From a candidate division FCPU426 bacterium (GTDB lineage: Bacteria; Oederibacteriota; JAAXVQ01; JAUVAV01), in assembly GCA_030619365.1 (NCBI GenBank), contig JAUXBQ010000113.1:1-8164 (forward strand): 8,164 nucleotides of DNA, written 5' to 3'. Both the position numbers and the translations under genes were made by a program. Below are positions 6,481-8,164 of this stretch, piece after piece (positions within the stretch are counted from its first letter, which is position 1; the number at the start of each line of letters is the position of its first letter). The notes beneath the pieces were generated by a model, which was given only the letters and a program-made list of their open reading frames with translations, was not told where the DNA came from and searched no databases.

Positions 6481-6487
6481 AAAGGAG
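6481..6487 (+). promoter_or_regulatory. Strong ribosome binding site of the TPR gene
   Basis: AAAGGAG lies 8 bases before ATG 6496, close to the ideal Shine-Dalgarno match and spacing. It is the best ribosome site in the window and fixes the start of the TPR gene. It lies just outside the 6286-6461 element. Confidence 0.8.
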
Positions 6488-6495
6488 CCGTAACC

Positions 6496-8164
6496 ATGAA
6501 ACCACGACACCGGACCACGCTACTCTTGGGCATACTCCTGCTCAGCGGCTGGTGGGGGATGGGCCGGGCGGCCCAGGATGATTCGATTATCCGGACTTAC
6601 CAGCGCGCCATTTCCGCGAATCCGAACGACGTGATCGCGCATTTCAACCTGGGCTTGGCGTTCTACAAACTCGACAAGCTGAATGAGGCCAGGGAGACAC
6701 TGGAGAAATGCATCCGGATCAACCGGGGAGACCGCGAGCCGCACAAACAGGTGGACGGGCCGGCCAATCAGCTTTTAGGCATTATTTACTATTCCCACGA
6801 ACGGAATGACCGGAGGGCCATCGAGGCCTTCCGGCGGAGTTTGCGGCTGCTCCCCAATGATCCGGATACTTACTACGCGCTGGGTCTGGCCTCGTTGCGG
6901 AGCCGGAAGTTTAACAGCGCGGTGAAGGCTTTTGACCAGGCCATTGCCAACGGCCGGACCCAGGACGCCGAAGTGTACTACCAGCGCGGACGGGCCCAGA
7001 TGGAAATGAAAAGGGAAAAAGAGGTCGCGGCCAGTTATCAGAAAGCCCTGGAACTCAACCCGGATTTCCAGCCCGCCCTGGAAGCCCTGGGACTCATTTA
7101 CCACCGCCGGAAAAACGTCGCCCAGGCGATCGAGGTTCTGGAGCGGTTGGCCAAGTTGGATCCCATGAATTTCAACGCCAATTACATGCTGGGCCTGAAT
7201 TATTACAAACAGAAAAAATTCCCGGAGATGGTGGCGGCGTATAACCGGGCGATCACGGTGAAGCCGGACTTGGCGGATGCGCATTACAACCTTGGCATGG
7301 CCTATTTTCATCAAACCCGGTACGATCTGGCCATCGCAGCCCTGAAAAAAGCCGTAACCTTGAATCCCAAGGATTCCGAGGCCTTTAACCTCCTGGGACA
7401 GGCGCAAACCGCGGCGGTGGACACGTATCTGCAATCCGGCGGTGTGTTCATCGCGCAGGAACTGTACTCCCAGGCGATCGGGGCTTTTCAAAAAGTGCTC
7501 GCCATTGATCCCGGTCATCACAAAGCCAAGGTGCTGCTGGCGGACACGGAGCAAAGACTGCGCGAGGAATTGTCCGCGCATCTGGCCCTGGCCAAGCAGT
7601 TTTTCGACGAGGGACAGTGGGAGAACGCGTTCAATGAATACGAGTACGCGGCCCGTCTGGACCCGGATTCCCGGGAAGCGCAGGCCGGCATGCGCAAAAT
7701 GCAGAATAAAATCAGCACCCTGCTGACCAGCCAGATCAGGAAGGGGAAAGAGCAGGAGCGGGCGGGCAACTACGGGGAGGCGAAGCGGCACTACGGAATC
7801 GCGCTCGAAATAAAACCCGGATACGCCCAAGCCGTGCTGGCCCTGGAGAAACTGGAAGACGGCCTGCGGGTGAAGATGCGGACCCACTACTATAAGGGCA
7901 AAAAATACGCGGGCCAGGACAATATTACGCAGGCTATAAAGCATTACCGGCTGGTCAAGGTCTATGCCGGTGTATTCGACGATGAAAAGTGGTTAAACCA
8001 AGCGGCGTATGGCTTGGGCCAAGTAAATGACAAAAAGGAACGGCGGATCAAGAGCCTGTTGGCGGCCGGCAAGCGCGCTTATAAAAACGATAGAGTGGAA
8101 GCCACCAAGGCCTTCAACCAGGTCCTGGCCCTGGATTCGGGGAACCGGGAGGCCAACAAATACA
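6496..8164 (+). CDS. Secreted TPR-repeat protein (3' end beyond window)
   Basis: An open frame of 556 complete codons with no stop before the window ends, so the C-terminus is missing. Residues 1-25 form a signal peptide (MKPRHR, hydrophobic LLLGILLLSGWWG, cleavage after GRA), placing it in the periplasm or outside. Canonical 34-residue TPRs occupy about 46-79, 89-122, 123-156, 157-191, 192-225, 226-259 and 260-293, with signatures such as AHYNLGMAYF..., A-x-x-x-hydrophobic-x-x-A and NPxD. From residue 294 the repeat lengthens to units of about 48, 51, 51, 53 and 54 residues (294-341, 342-392, 393-443, 444-496, 497-550), each with an extra charged helical segment before the G-x-(W/Y)-x-x-A core. 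TPRs form superhelical scaffolds for protein binding; the partner is unknown but could be the barrel or the secreted protein encoded upstream. It may share the promoter at 4895-4923. Confidence 0.88.
   Translation, partial: MKPRHRTTLLLGILLLSGWWGMGRAAQDDSIIRTYQRAISANPNDVIAHFNLGLAFYKLDKLNEARETLEKCIRINRGDREPHKQVDGPANQLLGIIYYSHERNDRRAIEAFRRSLRLLPNDPDTYYALGLASLRSRKFNSAVKAFDQAIANGRTQDAEVYYQRGRAQMEMKREKEVAASYQKALELNPDFQPALEALGLIYHRRKNVAQAIEVLERLAKLDPMNFNANYMLGLNYYKQKKFPEMVAAYNRAITVKPDLADAHYNLGMAYFHQTRYDLAIAALKKAVTLNPKDSEAFNLLGQAQTAAVDTYLQSGGVFIAQELYSQAIGAFQKVLAIDPGHHKAKVLLADTEQRLREELSAHLALAKQFFDEGQWENAFNEYEYAARLDPDSREAQAGMRKMQNKISTLLTSQIRKGKEQERAGNYGEAKRHYGIALEIKPGYAQAVLALEKLEDGLRVKMRTHYYKGKKYAGQDNITQAIKHYRLVKVYAGVFDDEKWLNQAAYGLGQVNDKKERRIKSLLAAGKRAYKNDRVEATKAFNQVLALDSGNREANKY

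Noticed and set aside
6775..7944. Long 389-codon open frame on the minus strand
   Set aside because: It lies entirely within the TPR gene, whose frame has a signal peptide, a strong ribosome site and clear repeats. The minus-strand frame has no recognisable domain and arises from the GC-rich codon pattern.

Overview
The window carries four co-oriented (+ strand) protein genes. Every one begins with an export signal, and the genes are separated by gaps that consist mostly of dispersed inverted-repeat DNA. The genes are GC-rich and the gaps are very AT-rich. A LysM protein with a probable outer-membrane beta-barrel and a putative lipoprotein point to a diderm (Gram-negative-type) bacterium. The gap repeats (CTAAATCC...TAAACAAATTC arms, GTCATTGCGAG palindromes, CGCGAAGAACGCGAAG arms, and AATCTGTGTAATCTGTGGAT arms) resemble repeats I associate with environmental genomes of the Omnitrophota/Planctomycetota type. 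That lineage guess is inference from memory, not a search result.

Layout: 1-251 holds an AT-rich leader and repeat copy A. 255-1235 is a putative lipoprotein that folds as a six-bladed NHL propeller; its last 15 codons lie in repeat DNA. 1236-1575 is repeat copy B, a nest of three inverted repeats. 1576-4629 is a 1017-residue protein with a signal peptide, one LysM domain and a long beta-strand-rich region ending in Phe. 4630-4866 is composite repeat copy C, followed by a near-consensus sigma70-type promoter at 4895-4923. 4997-6265 encodes a secreted protein with a lysine-rich linker, a LamG/DUF1080-like beta-sandwich and a C-terminal FlgD-type Ig domain. 6286-6461 is a different, MITE-like inverted repeat with perfect 12-bp ends. 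6496 to the window end is a secreted TPR protein that is still open at base 8164; it moves from seven canonical 34-residue TPRs to five longer units of about 48-54 residues.

Taken together the genes look like an envelope or surface module: a propeller lipoprotein, a peptidoglycan-tethered barrel, a carbohydrate- or surface-binding-type secreted protein and a periplasmic TPR scaffold. No enzyme active site or named secretion-system component is recognisable, so a joint function is a hypothesis based on order, orientation and shared export. I see no tRNA, rRNA, CRISPR array, transposase or phage gene. The most notable signals are the nested repeat architecture, the apparent loss of a stop codon at a repeat boundary, and the extended-TPR array.
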